Shown: in pieces, positions 1 to 8,683 of the stretch | How the letters are laid out: each line of letters starts with the position of its first letter | Position numbering within the stretch: the first letter of the stretch is position 1 | From: Cellulomonas alba | GTDB taxonomy: Bacteria > Actinomycetota > Actinomycetes > Actinomycetales > Cellulomonadaceae | NCBI RefSeq assembly: GCF_030362835.1 | Contig: NZ_JAUCGQ010000001.1 | Coordinates: 62,001-126,000, forward strand | Length of the DNA stretch: 64,000 nucleotides | Direction of reading: 5' to 3' | The notes under the pieces: model-generated | Told to the model about the DNA's origin: nothing | Database searches by the model: none | What the model saw: the letters and a program-made list of their open reading frames with translations, nothing else | Translations under genes and position numbers: made by a program

Positions 1-350
1 GTGGTGTCGGTGCGCATCGCCTGGTCCTGCCACACCTGCGCCGCCATGGCCAGCACGCCGAGCTCGGCCGCCGTCAGGTCGATCGGCGGCAGCGCGTAGG
101 TGTCGAGGTCGATCCGGTACCCGATGTCGTCGCCGTGACCCGCGGAGGTCACGGTCACCACCGGGATGCCGAGCTCGCGGAGCGTGTCCTTGTCGCGCTC
201 GAACATCCGCTCGAAGGCGTCGTCGGACTGCGCGTCCTGGTACCCGGCGACGCTGCGGCGCACCTGCTCCTTGGTCATGCGTCCCGAGGTGTTGACCAGG
301 GCGATGACGAGGTTGAGCAGGCGCTCGTGGGCGGGGATCTGCGCGGGCAT
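1..350 (-). CDS. pafB: PafB-type WYL-family transcriptional regulator, N-terminal part (truncated by window edge)
   Basis: Only the first 116 residues are present; the gene runs off the left edge. The start is the ATG at 348-350. The N-terminus is a winged helix-turn-helix of the kind found in PafB (ERLLNLVIALVNT, then AFERMFERDKDTLRELG and GYRID near residue 80), and a WYL ligand-binding domain would be expected to follow. In mycobacteria PafB acts with PafC as an activator of LexA-independent DNA-damage genes and is encoded near the Pup-proteasome genes. It is divergent from the DUF3866 gene with only 34 bp between the starts, so the two promoters must overlap or be leaderless. The family is clear; the choice of PafB over another WYL paralogue rests on the N-terminal half only. 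Confidence 0.82.
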   Translation of the reverse strand, partial: MPAQIPAHERLLNLVIALVNTSGRMTKEQVRRSVAGYQDAQSDDAFERMFERDKDTLRELGIPVVTVTSAGHGDDIGYRIDLDTYALPPIDLTAAELGVLAMAAQVWQDQAMRTDT

Positions 351-384
351 CGGGTCAACCGTAGTGGGCCGGTAGCGTGGCCCG

Positions 385-1500
385 GTGATCACGTGGCGCG
401 CGGGTGTCGTCGTCGGACTCGGCGCCGCCTGGACGGGCGCGCAGGAGCTCACGGTCGAGCTCGACGAGCCGCTCTCGTTCCCCACGGTGCGCGCCCTCGC
501 CTACCCGGCGCTCGTCGGCGAGCTCGCGATCGGCGACCGCGTGCAGCTCAACGTGTCGGCGCTCGCGCGGGGGCTCGGGACCGGCGGGTACGCGCTCGTC
601 GTGGCGCGCGACGGCGCCCTGCCTGCGGACCCTCCGGCGGGAGCCGGCCACCTGGTCAAGGCGCGCTACACGCCGCTGCAGGCGATGGTGCTCGGCGTCG
701 ACGACCAGGAGTCCCCGCACCACGACGCGCTGCGCGACGCGGACGACCTCGGTGGGATGCCGGTCGTCGTCGCGGACCTGCACTCGGCGCTGCCCGCGGT
801 GGTGGCGGGCGCGCGCCACGCCGCCGCGCGCGCCGGGGGCCGGGCGCCGCGCGTCGCGTACGTCATGACGGACGGCGGCGCCCTGCCCGCCTGGTTCTCG
901 CGCGCGGTCGCCGGGCTGCGCGAGGCGCGCTGGATCGCGGCCTGCGTGACGACCGGCCAGGCGTTCGGCGGCGACCTCGAGGCCGTGACGGTCCACACCG
1001 GCCTGCTCGCCGCGCGGCACGTGGTCGGTGCCGACCTCGCGGTCGTGGCGCAGGGGCCCGGCAACCTCGGGACCGGCACGCGGTGGGGGTTCTCCGGCGT
1101 CGCCGCGGGCGAGGCCGTCAACGCGGCGGCAACGCTCGCGGGCCGACCGGTCGCGTCGCTGCGCGTGTCCGGCGCGGACGCGCGAGAACGTCACACGGGC
1201 GTCTCGCACCACTCGTTGACGGCCTACGGCCGGGTCGCGCTCGCGCCGGCCGACGTCGTGGTGCCCGTGCTCGACGTGCCCGGGCTCGGCCCGCTGAGCC
1301 GGCGTGTGGCGGACCAGGCGGCCGCGCTCGCGGACCGGCACCGGCTCGTGGAGGTCGAGGCGGGCGCCGACCTGCTCGAGGCGCTCGCGGCCTCCCCCGT
1401 CCGGCTGTCCACGATGGGGCGCGGGCTCGATGCGGACCCCGCGTCGTTCCTGGCGGCAGCGGCCGCGGGCGTGCACGCGGTCGACCTCCTCGGCGCCTGA
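385..1500 (+). CDS. DUF3866 family protein
   Basis: This 371-residue protein of unknown function matches the actinobacterial DUF3866 family. Family-like segments are the Gly-rich N-terminus (VVVGLGAAWTGAQELTVEL), VQLNVSALARGLGTGG near residue 55, a central YVMTDGGALPAWFS stretch and RHTGVSHHSLTAYGR near residue 275. I see no signal peptide or membrane segment. The GTG at 385 is the first start in frame and leaves room for a promoter between it and pafB. DUF3866 genes usually sit beside pafB/pafC-type regulators, as here. The biochemical role is unknown and is not inferred. Confidence 0.85.
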   Translation: MITWRAGVVVGLGAAWTGAQELTVELDEPLSFPTVRALAYPALVGELAIGDRVQLNVSALARGLGTGGYALVVARDGALPADPPAGAGHLVKARYTPLQAMVLGVDDQESPHHDALRDADDLGGMPVVVADLHSALPAVVAGARHAAARAGGRAPRVAYVMTDGGALPAWFSRAVAGLREARWIAACVTTGQAFGGDLEAVTVHTGLLAARHVVGADLAVVAQGPGNLGTGTRWGFSGVAAGEAVNAAATLAGRPVASLRVSGADARERHTGVSHHSLTAYGRVALAPADVVVPVLDVPGLGPLSRRVADQAAALADRHRLVEVEAGADLLEALAASPVRLSTMGRGLDADPASFLAAAAAGVHAVDLLGA

Positions 1501-1556
1501 CGCGCGCCGTCGTCGAGCTGCTCGCAGCCGGCTCTCCTGCCCGACCTCTGGCGCTG

Positions 1557-1585
1557 TATCGCCTCGCGTAGTACGTTCGGCGATA
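1557..1585 (+). promoter_or_regulatory. Inverted repeat upstream of padR gene, candidate operator
   Basis: TATCGCC (1557-1563) and GGCGATA (1579-1585) form a perfect 7-bp inverted repeat with a 15-bp spacer, about 20 bp before the PadR ATG. The right arm runs into GATATAC, which could serve as a -10 box. PadR regulators often bind dyads in their own promoters, so autoregulation is a plausible inference. Confidence 0.45.
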
Positions 1586-1605
1586 TACCGACGGACGGAG
1601 CACCG

Positions 1606-1920
1606 ATGGCTGACGACCTGGGCCGCTGGGCCGAACCGGGCCTGCTGATCCTCGCGAGCCTCGCCGACGGCGAGAAGCACGGGTACGCGATCACGGCAGA
1701 CGTGGCCGAGCAGGTCGGCGTCAGGCTCGGACCGGGCACCCTCTATGCGGCGCTGGGCCGCCTCGAGGCGCTCGGCCTCATCGAGGGGCGCCCTGCCGAG
1801 GGGCGACGACGGCCGTACCGCCTCACCGCGGCCGGCGCGACCGAGCTGACGGCGCAGTCGCGCCGGATGCACCGCCTCGCCACGCTGAGCCTCGGCCGGC
1901 TCGGAACCGTCCAGGCATGA
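1606..1920 (+). CDS. PadR family transcriptional regulator
   Basis: A 104-residue winged-helix protein of normal PadR length. The family signature is visible as ILASLADGEKHGYAI near residue 15 (helix 1), LGPGTLYAALGRLEALGLI (recognition helix) and RRPYRLTAAGATEL in the wing. The ATG at 1606 follows the purine-rich GGACGGAG at suitable spacing. It overlaps the next gene by 4 bp (ATGA), so the two are translationally coupled. That arrangement is typical of PadR regulators paired with a membrane protein whose expression they control. An inverted repeat lies in the promoter region. The signal sensed cannot be read from the sequence. Confidence 0.9.
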   Translation: MADDLGRWAEPGLLILASLADGEKHGYAITADVAEQVGVRLGPGTLYAALGRLEALGLIEGRPAEGRRRPYRLTAAGATELTAQSRRMHRLATLSLGRLGTVQA

Positions 1921-2759
1921 GCCAGGACCCGCGGCTCGTCCGCGTCCTCGTCGGGTGCTACCCCGCCCGGTGGCGACGCGTGCACGGCGACGAGTACAGC
2001 CAGCTGCTGTGCGACCTGCAGGTCCACCGCCACCCGGCGCTCGTCCTCGACTCCCTGCGCGGCGCGGCCCGCGCCCGGCTCGTCCCCGGAGGTCTCACGA
2101 TGTCCACCCGCTCCCCGATGACCGTGGCCGTGTGGGCCGCGGCGCTCTTCACCGTCGCCGGCCTCGGGTTCCAGAAGCTGTCCGAGGAGCTCCTCACCGT
2201 CGCGAACGGCATCCGGACGCTGCTCGCGATCGCGGCCGCGGTCGCCCTGCTGGCGCTCGTCGTCGCGGCGGTCCCCACCGCGGTCGCGCTCGTGCGCGGG
2301 CGCGACCACCGGGCCTGGTGGTACGTCGCGGTGCCGTTCGTCGCGTGCGCCGCGTGGCTCGTGCTCGTGCAGGTCGCGCTCGCGGTCGCCGACGGCCACG
2401 GCGTGCACGCCACGCAGACCCGGCTCGCGGCCGCGGCCGTCGCGCTGGGCGGCCTCGGCGCGGTCGCGGCGACCGCGTGGGCCGCGTCGACCGTGCTGCG
2501 CCGCGTGCCCGCCGAGCAGCCGCCGGGCCTGCGGCGCACCGCCCTCGCCGTGCTGGCCGTCGGCATGGGCGCGACCACCGTGCTCGCCGTGCTCTGGGGG
2601 CTCCTCGTGCACGCGCACGACCCGAGCGCGTTCACCGGCGACCAGGGACTCGTCGCGACGCCGTTCGTGCCGAGCTGGCTGGGCACGGTCGCGCTGATGG
2701 CGGGTGCCGCGGTGCTCGCGGGGGTCGCGAGCCGCCGTCAGTCGGCGACCGAGCGCTGA
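1917..2759 (+). CDS. Integral membrane protein partner of the PadR regulator
   Basis: A 280-residue protein. Residues 1-60 form a short cytosolic region with the pattern CYPARWRRVHGDEYSQLL, which resembles the permease-prefix segment found in PadR-linked membrane proteins. About six hydrophobic segments follow (for example around residues 70-85, 100-122, 137-160, 170-190, 203-225 and 250-272). No transporter signature or catalytic motif is recognisable. The start overlaps the padR stop, so this is a two-gene operon. The function is unknown; a stress- or envelope-related permease-like role is only suggested by the context. Confidence 0.75.
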   Translation: MSQDPRLVRVLVGCYPARWRRVHGDEYSQLLCDLQVHRHPALVLDSLRGAARARLVPGGLTMSTRSPMTVAVWAAALFTVAGLGFQKLSEELLTVANGIRTLLAIAAAVALLALVVAAVPTAVALVRGRDHRAWWYVAVPFVACAAWLVLVQVALAVADGHGVHATQTRLAAAAVALGGLGAVAATAWAASTVLRRVPAEQPPGLRRTALAVLAVGMGATTVLAVLWGLLVHAHDPSAFTGDQGLVATPFVPSWLGTVALMAGAAVLAGVASRRQSATER

Positions 2760-2763
2760 GCCG

Positions 2764-2780
2764 CCGTCGAGCTGCGACGG
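2764..2780. terminator. Short hairpin between convergent genes
   Basis: CCGTCG (2764-2769) and CGACGG (2775-2780) can pair around a 5-nt loop, immediately after the plus-strand membrane-protein gene and before the convergent minus-strand gene. There is no U-tract and the stem is short, so terminator function is tentative. Confidence 0.3.
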
Positions 2781-2801
2781 TCGACGCCGGGCACGGACGC
2801 G

Positions 2802-3224
2802 TCAGGTGTCGCGCTCCGTGCGCGTTCGCGCGGCCACCAGACCGGCGAGCCGCCGCGCCTCGGCCAGCGCGAAGTCCTTGTCGGCGCGCTGGATGCCCAT
2901 CACGGCGAGCGTGTCCCCGTTGGCGATGTCGAGCCGCACCCACGCGTCGCCGTCGCCGAACCGGACGGCCACGACCTCGGCCCACTGCAGCCGCGTGGTG
3001 ACGACGAGGTTGCGCACGGTGAGCCCATCCTCGTCGGGCTTCGCCGCGACCGACGCCTCCCGCCAGCAGAACCACGCGAGCAGCGCGCCGAACGCGACGA
3101 AGCCCACCTGGTCGCCGCGTCCGAGGTTCTCACTGAGGAGAACGACGGTGACCGTGCCCGCCAGGACCAGCCACATGACGGCGAGCGAGACGCGACGGGC
3201 GAGGCGCGGGCGGAACGGTGCCAT
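2802..3224 (-). CDS. Small membrane protein with PH-like (bacterial PH domain) region
   Basis: A 140-residue protein starting at ATG 3222-3224. It has two hydrophobic helices (about residues 12-30 and 40-55) followed by a soluble part rich in beta-strand patterns (DEDGLTVRNLVVTTRLQWAE, WVRLDIANGDTLAVMGI). This layout matches small actinobacterial PH-domain membrane proteins, which commonly sit directly after hisG. It begins 5 bp beyond the hisG stop, so it is the last gene of the rib-his transcription unit. The function is unknown. Confidence 0.7.
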   Translation of the reverse strand: MAPFRPRLARRVSLAVMWLVLAGTVTVVLLSENLGRGDQVGFVAFGALLAWFCWREASVAAKPDEDGLTVRNLVVTTRLQWAEVVAVRFGDGDAWVRLDIANGDTLAVMGIQRADKDFALAEARRLAGLVAARTRTERDT

Positions 3225-3229
3225 CGCGG

Positions 3230-4078
3230 TCAGAGCCGGCAGGCGTGGATCGAGGTCACGAGGATCGCGCGCGCGCCGACGTCGTACAGCGCGTCCATGA
3301 CGCGGTTCGTCTGGTCGCGGCGCACCATGGCGCGCACCGCGGCCCACTCGCGGTTGTGCAGCGGTGAGACCGTCGGCGACTCGAGGCCGGGCGTGATCGC
3401 GACCGCGGCCTCGACGAGCTCGAGCGGCACGTCGTAGTCCATCAGCACGTACTCGTGCGCCGTCAGCACGCCCTGCAGGCGGCGCGTCAGGACGTCGAGG
3501 CCCGGAGGCTCCTCGGCGCTCGCGTGCCGGATCAGGACCGCTTCGCTGCGTAGGATCGGCTCGCCGAACGTCTCGAGGCCGGCGGCGCGCAGCGTCGTGC
3601 CGGTCTCGACGACGTCCGCGATGACGTCCGCGACGCCCAGCCGGATGGCGCTCTCCACGGCGCCGTCCAGGCGGACGACCGCCGCGGGCTCGACGCCCTG
3701 GTCGCGCAGGTGCTGGGCGACCAGCACGGGGTAGGACGTCGCGACGCGGCGGCGCGCGACCTGAGCCACGTCCGTCAGCGTGCCGGCCGTCGTCGCGAAC
3801 CGGAACGTCGACCGGCCGAACGCGAGCGGCAGGTGCTCGACGGCCGGCGAGCCCGAGTCGAGCAGCAGGTCGCGGCCCGTGATGCCGACGTCGACCGTGC
3901 CGGCGCCGACGTACACGGCGACGTCGCGCGGGCGCAGGTAGAAGAACTCGACGTCGTTGTCCGGGTCGGGCAGGACGAGCTCGCGCGCGTCGCGGCGCTG
4001 GCGGTAGCCCGCCTCCCGCAGCATGTCGACGGCGGGCTCCGACAGGGAGCCCTTGTTGGGGACGGCGATCCTCAGCAC
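3230..4078 (-). CDS. hisG: ATP phosphoribosyltransferase, long form
   Basis: HisG condenses ATP with PRPP in the first step of histidine synthesis. The 282-residue length marks the long form, which carries its own C-terminal ACT-like histidine-feedback domain (about residues 210-282) and needs no HisZ. Recognisable segments are [19 protein letters not shown] at the N-terminus, [16 protein letters not shown] near residue 55 and [19 protein letters not shown], the PRPP-binding loop, near 155. The GTG at 4076-4078 was chosen because GAGAGGA precedes it and the protein then begins at the conserved N-terminus. hisE lies 19 bp upstream. Confidence 0.96.
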   Translation of the reverse strand: MLRIAVPNKGSLSEPAVDMLREAGYRQRRDARELVLPDPDNDVEFFYLRPRDVAVYVGAGTVDVGITGRDLLLDSGSPAVEHLPLAFGRSTFRFATTAGTLTDVAQVARRRVATSYPVLVAQHLRDQGVEPAAVVRLDGAVESAIRLGVADVIADVVETGTTLRAAGLETFGEPILRSEAVLIRHASAEEPPGLDVLTRRLQGVLTAHEYVLMDYDVPLELVEAAVAITPGLESPTVSPLHNREWAAVRAMVRRDQTNRVMDALYDVGARAILVTSIHACRL

Positions 4079-4097
4079 TGGTGAGTCCTCTCGGGGC

Positions 4098-4361
4098 TCA
4101 GAGGTGGGCGTAGACGTCGGCGAGCGTGAGGCCGCGCGCCAGGAGCAGCACCTGCAGGTGGTACAGCAGCTGCGAGACCTCCTCGGCGGTGCGCTCGTCG
4201 CTCTCGTGCTCGGCCGCCATCCAGACCTCGGCGGCCTCCTCGACGATCTTCTTGCCGATCGCATGGACGCCCTGGTCGAGCTCGGCGACGGTGCCGGATC
4301 CCACCGGGCGGGTGCGGGCCTTCTCGGACAGCTCCTCGAACAGGGCGTCGAACGTCTTCAC
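4098..4361 (-). CDS. hisE: Phosphoribosyl-ATP pyrophosphatase
   Basis: HisE hydrolyses phosphoribosyl-ATP to phosphoribosyl-AMP, the second step of histidine synthesis. The 87-residue product has the MazG-like helical signature [19 protein letters not shown] followed by [18 protein letters not shown], whose acidic residues coordinate magnesium. The GTG at 4359-4361 gives a protein of standard length beginning [12 protein letters not shown]; an in-frame ATG further upstream (4410-4412) would add 17 residues not typical of the family. hisE-hisG pairs are common in actinobacteria; here they follow the riboflavin operon. Confidence 0.95.
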   Translation of the reverse strand: MKTFDALFEELSEKARTRPVGSGTVAELDQGVHAIGKKIVEEAAEVWMAAEHESDERTAEEVSQLLYHLQVLLLARGLTLADVYAHL

Positions 4362-4408
4362 GCACGTCAGGGTAGACGGCCCCGGCCCGACCGCCCGCGC
4401 GGCGTCCG

Positions 4409-5095
4409 TCACGCGGCCAGCGCCGGCTCACCGTCGTCGAGACTCTGCCGGCCCCGCGCGCGCCGCCATGCCCAGAAGCCGTACGCGACGACACCCGCGT
4501 AGACCACGTAGAGGACCGCGGACGGGTAGTACCCGGCGTTGACCAGCAGTGGCACGCCGACCGCGTCGACCGCGAGCCAGATGAGCCAGAACTCGATCCA
4601 GCCTCGAGCCATCCCGTAGGTCGCGAGCATCGACCCCGTGAAGATCCACGCGTCGGCCCACGGGCCGTAGGACCCGAGCCTGCTGAACAGCGCGGCGAAC
4701 CCGACGGTGCCGGCCGCCGCCGCGACCACGAGCCACGCGCGCTGCCGGTTCGTCGCCCAGTGCGGCACGACCGCGGCGGCATCGGCGATGCCCTGCTCGT
4801 GCGCGCGGCGCTCGGTCTGGCGCCACCGCACCCAGCCGTACACGGACACGATGACGAACATCACCTGCCGGCCGGCCTGGCCGTAGAGGTTCTTGTCCTG
4901 AGGGGTGTGGAACACGCCGCCGAGGAAGACCGTGAACAGCAGCACGTTGCCCACGATGCCGACCGGCCACGCCCACAGCCGTCGGCGCAGGCCGCCGATG
5001 GCCGACGCGATGCCGAACGCGTTCCCGACGATCTCGCGCCACAGGATCGCGTGACCGGCGATCACGACCTGCGCGTCGAACAGCCAGCGGATCAC
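4409..5095 (-). CDS. ribM: PnuC-family transporter, probable riboflavin permease RibM/PnuX
   Basis: A 228-residue membrane protein of the PnuC family with about seven hydrophobic segments; [20 protein letters not shown] and [19 protein letters not shown] are family-like. PnuC proteins move nicotinamide riboside, but the PnuX/RibM branch in actinobacteria imports riboflavin and sits in rib operons. The GTG start (5093-5095) overlaps the ribH stop by 4 bp, and the whole operon lies behind an FMN riboswitch. I therefore infer riboflavin transport rather than NMN or nicotinamide riboside uptake. No NAD-salvage gene (nadR-type) is nearby. The substrate call depends on context; membership of the PnuC family is solid. 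Confidence 0.75.
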   Translation of the reverse strand: MIRWLFDAQVVIAGHAILWREIVGNAFGIASAIGGLRRRLWAWPVGIVGNVLLFTVFLGGVFHTPQDKNLYGQAGRQVMFVIVSVYGWVRWRQTERRAHEQGIADAAAVVPHWATNRQRAWLVVAAAAGTVGFAALFSRLGSYGPWADAWIFTGSMLATYGMARGWIEFWLIWLAVDAVGVPLLVNAGYYPSAVLYVVYAGVVAYGFWAWRRARGRQSLDDGEPALAA

Positions 5096-5589
5096 GGCCG
5101 GCGCGCTCCCTCGCGCAGCGGACGCAGCGGACGCAGCGCGACGACCGTCGCGACCGCCGCCTGGGCGGCCTCGTAGCCCTTGTCCTCGTGCGACCCCGGC
5201 AGACCGGCGCGGTCGAGCGCCTGCGCGTCGTCGTCGCACGTCAGGACGCCGAAGCCGACGGGCACGCCGGACGCCGTCGCGACGTCGGTCAGGCCGGTGG
5301 TCGCTGCCGAGCAGACGTACTCGAAGTGCGGCGTGCCGCCGCGGATCACGACCCCCAGCGCGACGACGGCGTCCGCGCCTGCGTCGACGGCGGCGCGCGC
5401 CGCGACCGGCAGCTCGAACGTGCCCGGCACCCGGATCTCGGTCACGTCGGTGACGTGCGCGTCGGCCAGCGCGCGGCGCGTGCCGTCGAGCAGCCCGTCC
5501 ATGACGACGGTGTGCCAGCTCGCGGCGACGACGACGACCTTGAGGCCGCTCCCGTCGACGCTCAGGGTGGGTGCGCCCGCACCGCTCAT
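5092..5589 (-). CDS. ribH: 6,7-dimethyl-8-ribityllumazine synthase
   Basis: RibH joins 5-amino-6-ribitylamino-uracil and 3,4-dihydroxy-2-butanone 4-phosphate to give lumazine, the penultimate step of riboflavin synthesis. The 165-residue length is normal. Family motifs are [19 protein letters not shown] near residue 20, [13 protein letters not shown] near 55, [17 protein letters not shown] near 85 and [16 protein letters not shown] near 115. It overlaps ribBA upstream and the PnuC-family gene downstream by 4 bp each, so it is tightly coupled in the operon. Confidence 0.97.
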   Translation of the reverse strand: MSGAGAPTLSVDGSGLKVVVVAASWHTVVMDGLLDGTRRALADAHVTDVTEIRVPGTFELPVAARAAVDAGADAVVALGVVIRGGTPHFEYVCSAATTGLTDVATASGVPVGFGVLTCDDDAQALDRAGLPGSHEDKGYEAAQAAVATVVALRPLRPLREGARRP

Positions 5590-6923
5590 GCCAGGTCCTC
5601 CAGGTTCTCGAACGCGTGGTCGTCGTGGTCGGCGCCCGGCGTCGCCGGTGCGGCGTGCACCGGGCTCACCGGGATGGGCTCGGACAGGTGCAACGTGTGG
5701 CCCATCGCCGTCGCCTTGGTGCGCAGGTAGGCCTCGTTCTGCGGCGTGCGACCGACCTCGAGGTTGCGCGACTCGACGACGTCGATGCCGTGCGCGCGCA
5801 GGCCCGCGACCTTGGCCGGGTTGTTCGTCAGGAGCGTGACGCGGCGCACGCCCAGGTCGGCGAGGATCGCCGCCGCCGCGCCGTACTCGCGCCGGTCCGC
5901 CGGCCAGCCGAGGTCGAGGTTCGCCTCGACGGTGTCGCGGCCCTCGTCCTGCAGCGCGTACGCCGCGACCTTGGCGAGCAGGCCGATGCCCCTGCCCTCG
6001 TGGCCGCGCAGGTACACGACCGCTCCCCCGGTCTGCGCCGCGATCTCGAGCGCCGCGTCGAGCTGCGGCCCGCAGTCGCAGCGCGCCGACGCGAACGCGT
6101 CACCCGTCAGGCACTCCGAGTGCACACGCACGGTCGGGTTCTCGGCCAGCCCGGCGGTCGAGACCAGCGCGACGTGCTCGTCGCCCGTGCGCAGGTCGCG
6201 GTACCCGTGGATGCGGAAGTCGCCGTGCCGGGTCGGCAGGTAGGCGGTGTGCGTCGCGTGCACGCGCTCCTTGGCGGCCGCGGGCGCCGCGTCGGCCGTC
6301 ACCTGGTCGTCGTGCTCCCGTCGCCACGCGACGAGCTGCTCGATCGTCAGCAGCACGAGGCCCTCGTCCTGCGCGAGCGCCGAGGCTGCCGGCAGGCGCG
6401 TCATCGTCCCGTCGTCGTTCACGAGCTCGGCGATCGCGCCGACCGGCTCGAGGCCCGCCAGGCGGCACAGGTCGACCGCGGCCTCCGTGTGGCCCGCACG
6501 GTGCAGGACGCCCCCCGGGACCGCGCGCAGCGGCAGCACGTGGCCGGGCCGGATCAGGTCCTGACGCCCGCTCGCCGGGTCGGCGAGCACCTGGAGCGTG
6601 CGGGCGCGGTCGGCGGCCGAGATCCCGGTCGTCACTCCCGTCGCGGCGTCGACGGTCACCGTGTAGGCCGTGCGTCGCGGGTCCTGGCTGTGCGGGACCA
6701 TGAGCGGCAGGTCGAGGGCGTCCGCGCGCGCGGCGGGCATGGGAGCGCAGAGGTAGCCGGACGAGTGCCGGATGGTCCACGCGATCCACTCGGGCGTCGC
6801 GGACTGCGCGGCGAGGATGACGTCGGCCTCGTTCTCGCGGTCCGGCGAGTCCGCGACGAGGACCGGCCGGCCTGCGCGCAGGGCCTCGAGCGCCTCCTCG
6901 ACGGTGCCCAGCACGACGCTCAT
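5586..6923 (-). CDS. ribBA: Bifunctional 3,4-dihydroxy-2-butanone-4-phosphate synthase / GTP cyclohydrolase II
   Basis: A two-domain enzyme of 445 residues that makes both riboflavin precursors. The N-terminal RibB domain (about residues 1-205) shows [18 protein letters not shown] and [16 protein letters not shown]. The C-terminal RibA domain (about 220-420) shows [20 protein letters not shown], supplying the zinc-binding cysteines, followed by [14 protein letters not shown] and [17 protein letters not shown]. It overlaps ribH and riboflavin synthase by 4 bp each. The C-terminal tail of about 30 acidic residues is not part of either domain. Confidence 0.97.
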   Translation of the reverse strand: MSVVLGTVEEALEALRAGRPVLVADSPDRENEADVILAAQSATPEWIAWTIRHSSGYLCAPMPAARADALDLPLMVPHSQDPRRTAYTVTVDAATGVTTGISAADRARTLQVLADPASGRQDLIRPGHVLPLRAVPGGVLHRAGHTEAAVDLCRLAGLEPVGAIAELVNDDGTMTRLPAASALAQDEGLVLLTIEQLVAWRREHDDQVTADAAPAAAKERVHATHTAYLPTRHGDFRIHGYRDLRTGDEHVALVSTAGLAENPTVRVHSECLTGDAFASARCDCGPQLDAALEIAAQTGGAVVYLRGHEGRGIGLLAKVAAYALQDEGRDTVEANLDLGWPADRREYGAAAAILADLGVRRVTLLTNNPAKVAGLRAHGIDVVESRNLEVGRTPQNEAYLRTKATAMGHTLHLSEPIPVSPVHAAPATPGADHDDHAFENLEDLA

Positions 6924-7543
6924 CGCAGCACCCCCGCGTTCGTCAGGAGCCGCTCGGTGTACTTCGCGAGCACGTCGACCTCGAGGTTGACGCGTGCGCC
7001 GACGCCGAGCGTGCCGAGCGTCGTCGCCTCGAGCGTCGTCGGGATGAGCGAGACGCCGAAGCCGTCGTCCGACACGTGCGTGACCGTCAGCGACACGCCC
7101 GAGACCGTGATCGACCCCTTCTCCGCGACGTAGCGCGCGAGCTCGGGCTCGAGGGCGACCTCGACGTCGTCCCAGCGCGGTCCGGGCGTGCGGGCGACGA
7201 TCCGACCGACGCCGTCGACGTGCCCCTGGACGACGTGGCCGCCGTAGCGGCCGCCCACGGCGAGCGCGCGCTCGAGATTCACCGGGCTGCCCGGCGCGAC
7301 GTCCCCCAGCGCGGTCCGGCGCAGCGTCTCGGGCATCACGTCGGCCACGAACGTGCCGTCCCCCGGCAGCTCCGTGACCGTGAGACAGACGCCCGACACC
7401 GCGATCGAGTCGCCCAGGTGCGCGTCGCTCGTGACGAGCGGCCCGCGCACGCGCAGGCGCGCGTCGACGACCGCGCCCGCGTCGTCACGGCCGGGCTCGA
7501 GGGCCTCGACCGTGCCGACCTCCTCGACGATGCCGGTGAACAT
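6920..7543 (-). CDS. ribE: Riboflavin synthase, alpha subunit
   Basis: This enzyme dismutates two lumazine molecules to riboflavin. The 207-residue protein has the two tandem lumazine-binding barrels expected: MFTGIVEEVGTV with SIAVSGVCLTVTEL in the first half, and GHVDGVGRIVART with SITVSGVSLTVTHV in the second. The ATG at 7541-7543 shares one base with the ribD stop (TGATG). In some naming schemes this gene is ribC. Confidence 0.97.
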   Translation of the reverse strand: MFTGIVEEVGTVEALEPGRDDAGAVVDARLRVRGPLVTSDAHLGDSIAVSGVCLTVTELPGDGTFVADVMPETLRRTALGDVAPGSPVNLERALAVGGRYGGHVVQGHVDGVGRIVARTPGPRWDDVEVALEPELARYVAEKGSITVSGVSLTVTHVSDDGFGVSLIPTTLEATTLGTLGVGARVNLEVDVLAKYTERLLTNAGVLR

Positions 7544-8607
7544 CAGTGCAGCTCCTCGTGCCGGGGGGTGGCCACGACGAGCACGTCGGGGCCGAGGGGA
7601 AGGACGGAGGTGGGGGTGAGGCGCAGCGCGTCCCCGATGGTGGTCACCCCGAGGTCGGCGACAGCGGGGGCGCCGGAGCCCAGCAGGACCGGTGCGACGT
7701 AGGCATGCACCTCGTCGACGAGCCGGGCCCGCAGGAACGCCGCGGCGAGCGTCGCGCCGCCCTCGACGAGCACGTGCCGGACCTCGCGCGCGTGCAGCTC
7801 GGCGAGCACCGCGGCGGGGTCGTGCGTGCGCAGGTGGAGCAGCTCGCCCCCGGGACCGTGCAGGCGGCCGCCCGCGGGCAGGTCGCGCAGGCCGACGACG
7901 ACACGCAGCGGCTGGTGCTCGTGCAGCTCGCCCGCGGCGTTCCTCGCCGTCAGCGACGGGTCGTCGACCAGCGCGGTCGTCGTGCCGACCGCGATCGCGT
8001 CGACCTGGGCACGCAGCTCGTGCGCGTGCCGGCGCGCGACCTCCGACGTGATCCACCGGCTCGTGCCGTCGGCCGCGGCGACGCGCCCGTCGAGGCTCGT
8101 CGCGAGCTTGAGCGTGACGAACGGCCGGCCCCGCCCGACGGCTGCGAGCCACGTGCGGAGCACCGCGCGGCCGTGCTCGACGTCCAGCCCGGTCACGACG
8201 TCGACGCCGCCCGCGCGCAGCCGCGCCACCCCGCCGGCAGCCGCCGGGTTGGGGTCCTCGACCGACACGACGACGCGCGTGACGCCGGCGTCGAGCAGCG
8301 CCTGGCTGCACGGGCCCGTGCGGCCCGTGTGGTTGCACGGCTCGAGCGTGACGACGGCGGTCGCACCGTGCGGGTCCGCACCGCGCTCGCGAGCGTCCGC
8401 CAGCGCGGCGACCTCGGCGTGCGCCGTCCCGGCCCCCCGGTGCCAGCCTTCGCCGACGATGCTCCCGTCGCGAGCGAGCAGCACGCAGCCCACGCGCGGG
8501 TTGGGTCCGTGGGACGGCCCGCGCTGCGCGAGCTCGAGGGCGCGCGACATCGCGTCCCGCTCGGCCGGCGTGGTCAGGGCATCGGTCGCGGCGCTCGTCG
8601 TCTCCAC
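7543..8607 (-). CDS. ribD: Bifunctional diaminohydroxyphosphoribosylaminopyrimidine deaminase / reductase
   Basis: RibD carries out the deamination and reduction steps of riboflavin synthesis. The deaminase domain (about residues 20-165) has the zinc motif in HAEVAALADA and PCNHTGRTGPCSQAL; the reductase domain follows with RPFVTLKLATSLDGRVA and VRHVLVEGGATLAAAFL. The start is uncertain. I chose GTG 8605-8607 because the conserved fold begins soon after, but its GGGAGG sequence abuts the codon with no spacer; the downstream ATG in RDAM or a CTG are alternatives. A longer in-frame GTG at 8701-8703 lies inside the riboswitch core and was rejected. First gene of the operon. Confidence 0.9.
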   Translation of the reverse strand: METTSAATDALTTPAERDAMSRALELAQRGPSHGPNPRVGCVLLARDGSIVGEGWHRGAGTAHAEVAALADARERGADPHGATAVVTLEPCNHTGRTGPCSQALLDAGVTRVVVSVEDPNPAAAGGVARLRAGGVDVVTGLDVEHGRAVLRTWLAAVGRGRPFVTLKLATSLDGRVAAADGTSRWITSEVARRHAHELRAQVDAIAVGTTTALVDDPSLTARNAAGELHEHQPLRVVVGLRDLPAGGRLHGPGGELLHLRTHDPAAVLAELHAREVRHVLVEGGATLAAAFLRARLVDEVHAYVAPVLLGSGAPAVADLGVTTIGDALRLTPTSVLPLGPDVLVVATPRHEELH

Positions 8608-8683
8608 CTCCCGGGTCCGTCGGTGGCTCCGGGGTGACGGCAGGACGAGCCCACCGGACGACGCTGACGCGCCGCCACGTGCG

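Noticed and set aside
355-1872. Long minus-strand open frame across the DUF3866 and padR genes
   Set aside because: Arg/Gly/Ala-rich composition and no family-like segment; it is an antisense shadow of well-supported plus-strand genes, usual at this GC content.
4409-5095. PnuC as a nicotinamide riboside transporter of NAD salvage
   Set aside because: No NAD-salvage gene is adjacent and the gene is coupled to ribH behind an FMN riboswitch; riboflavin is the better supported substrate, though not proven.
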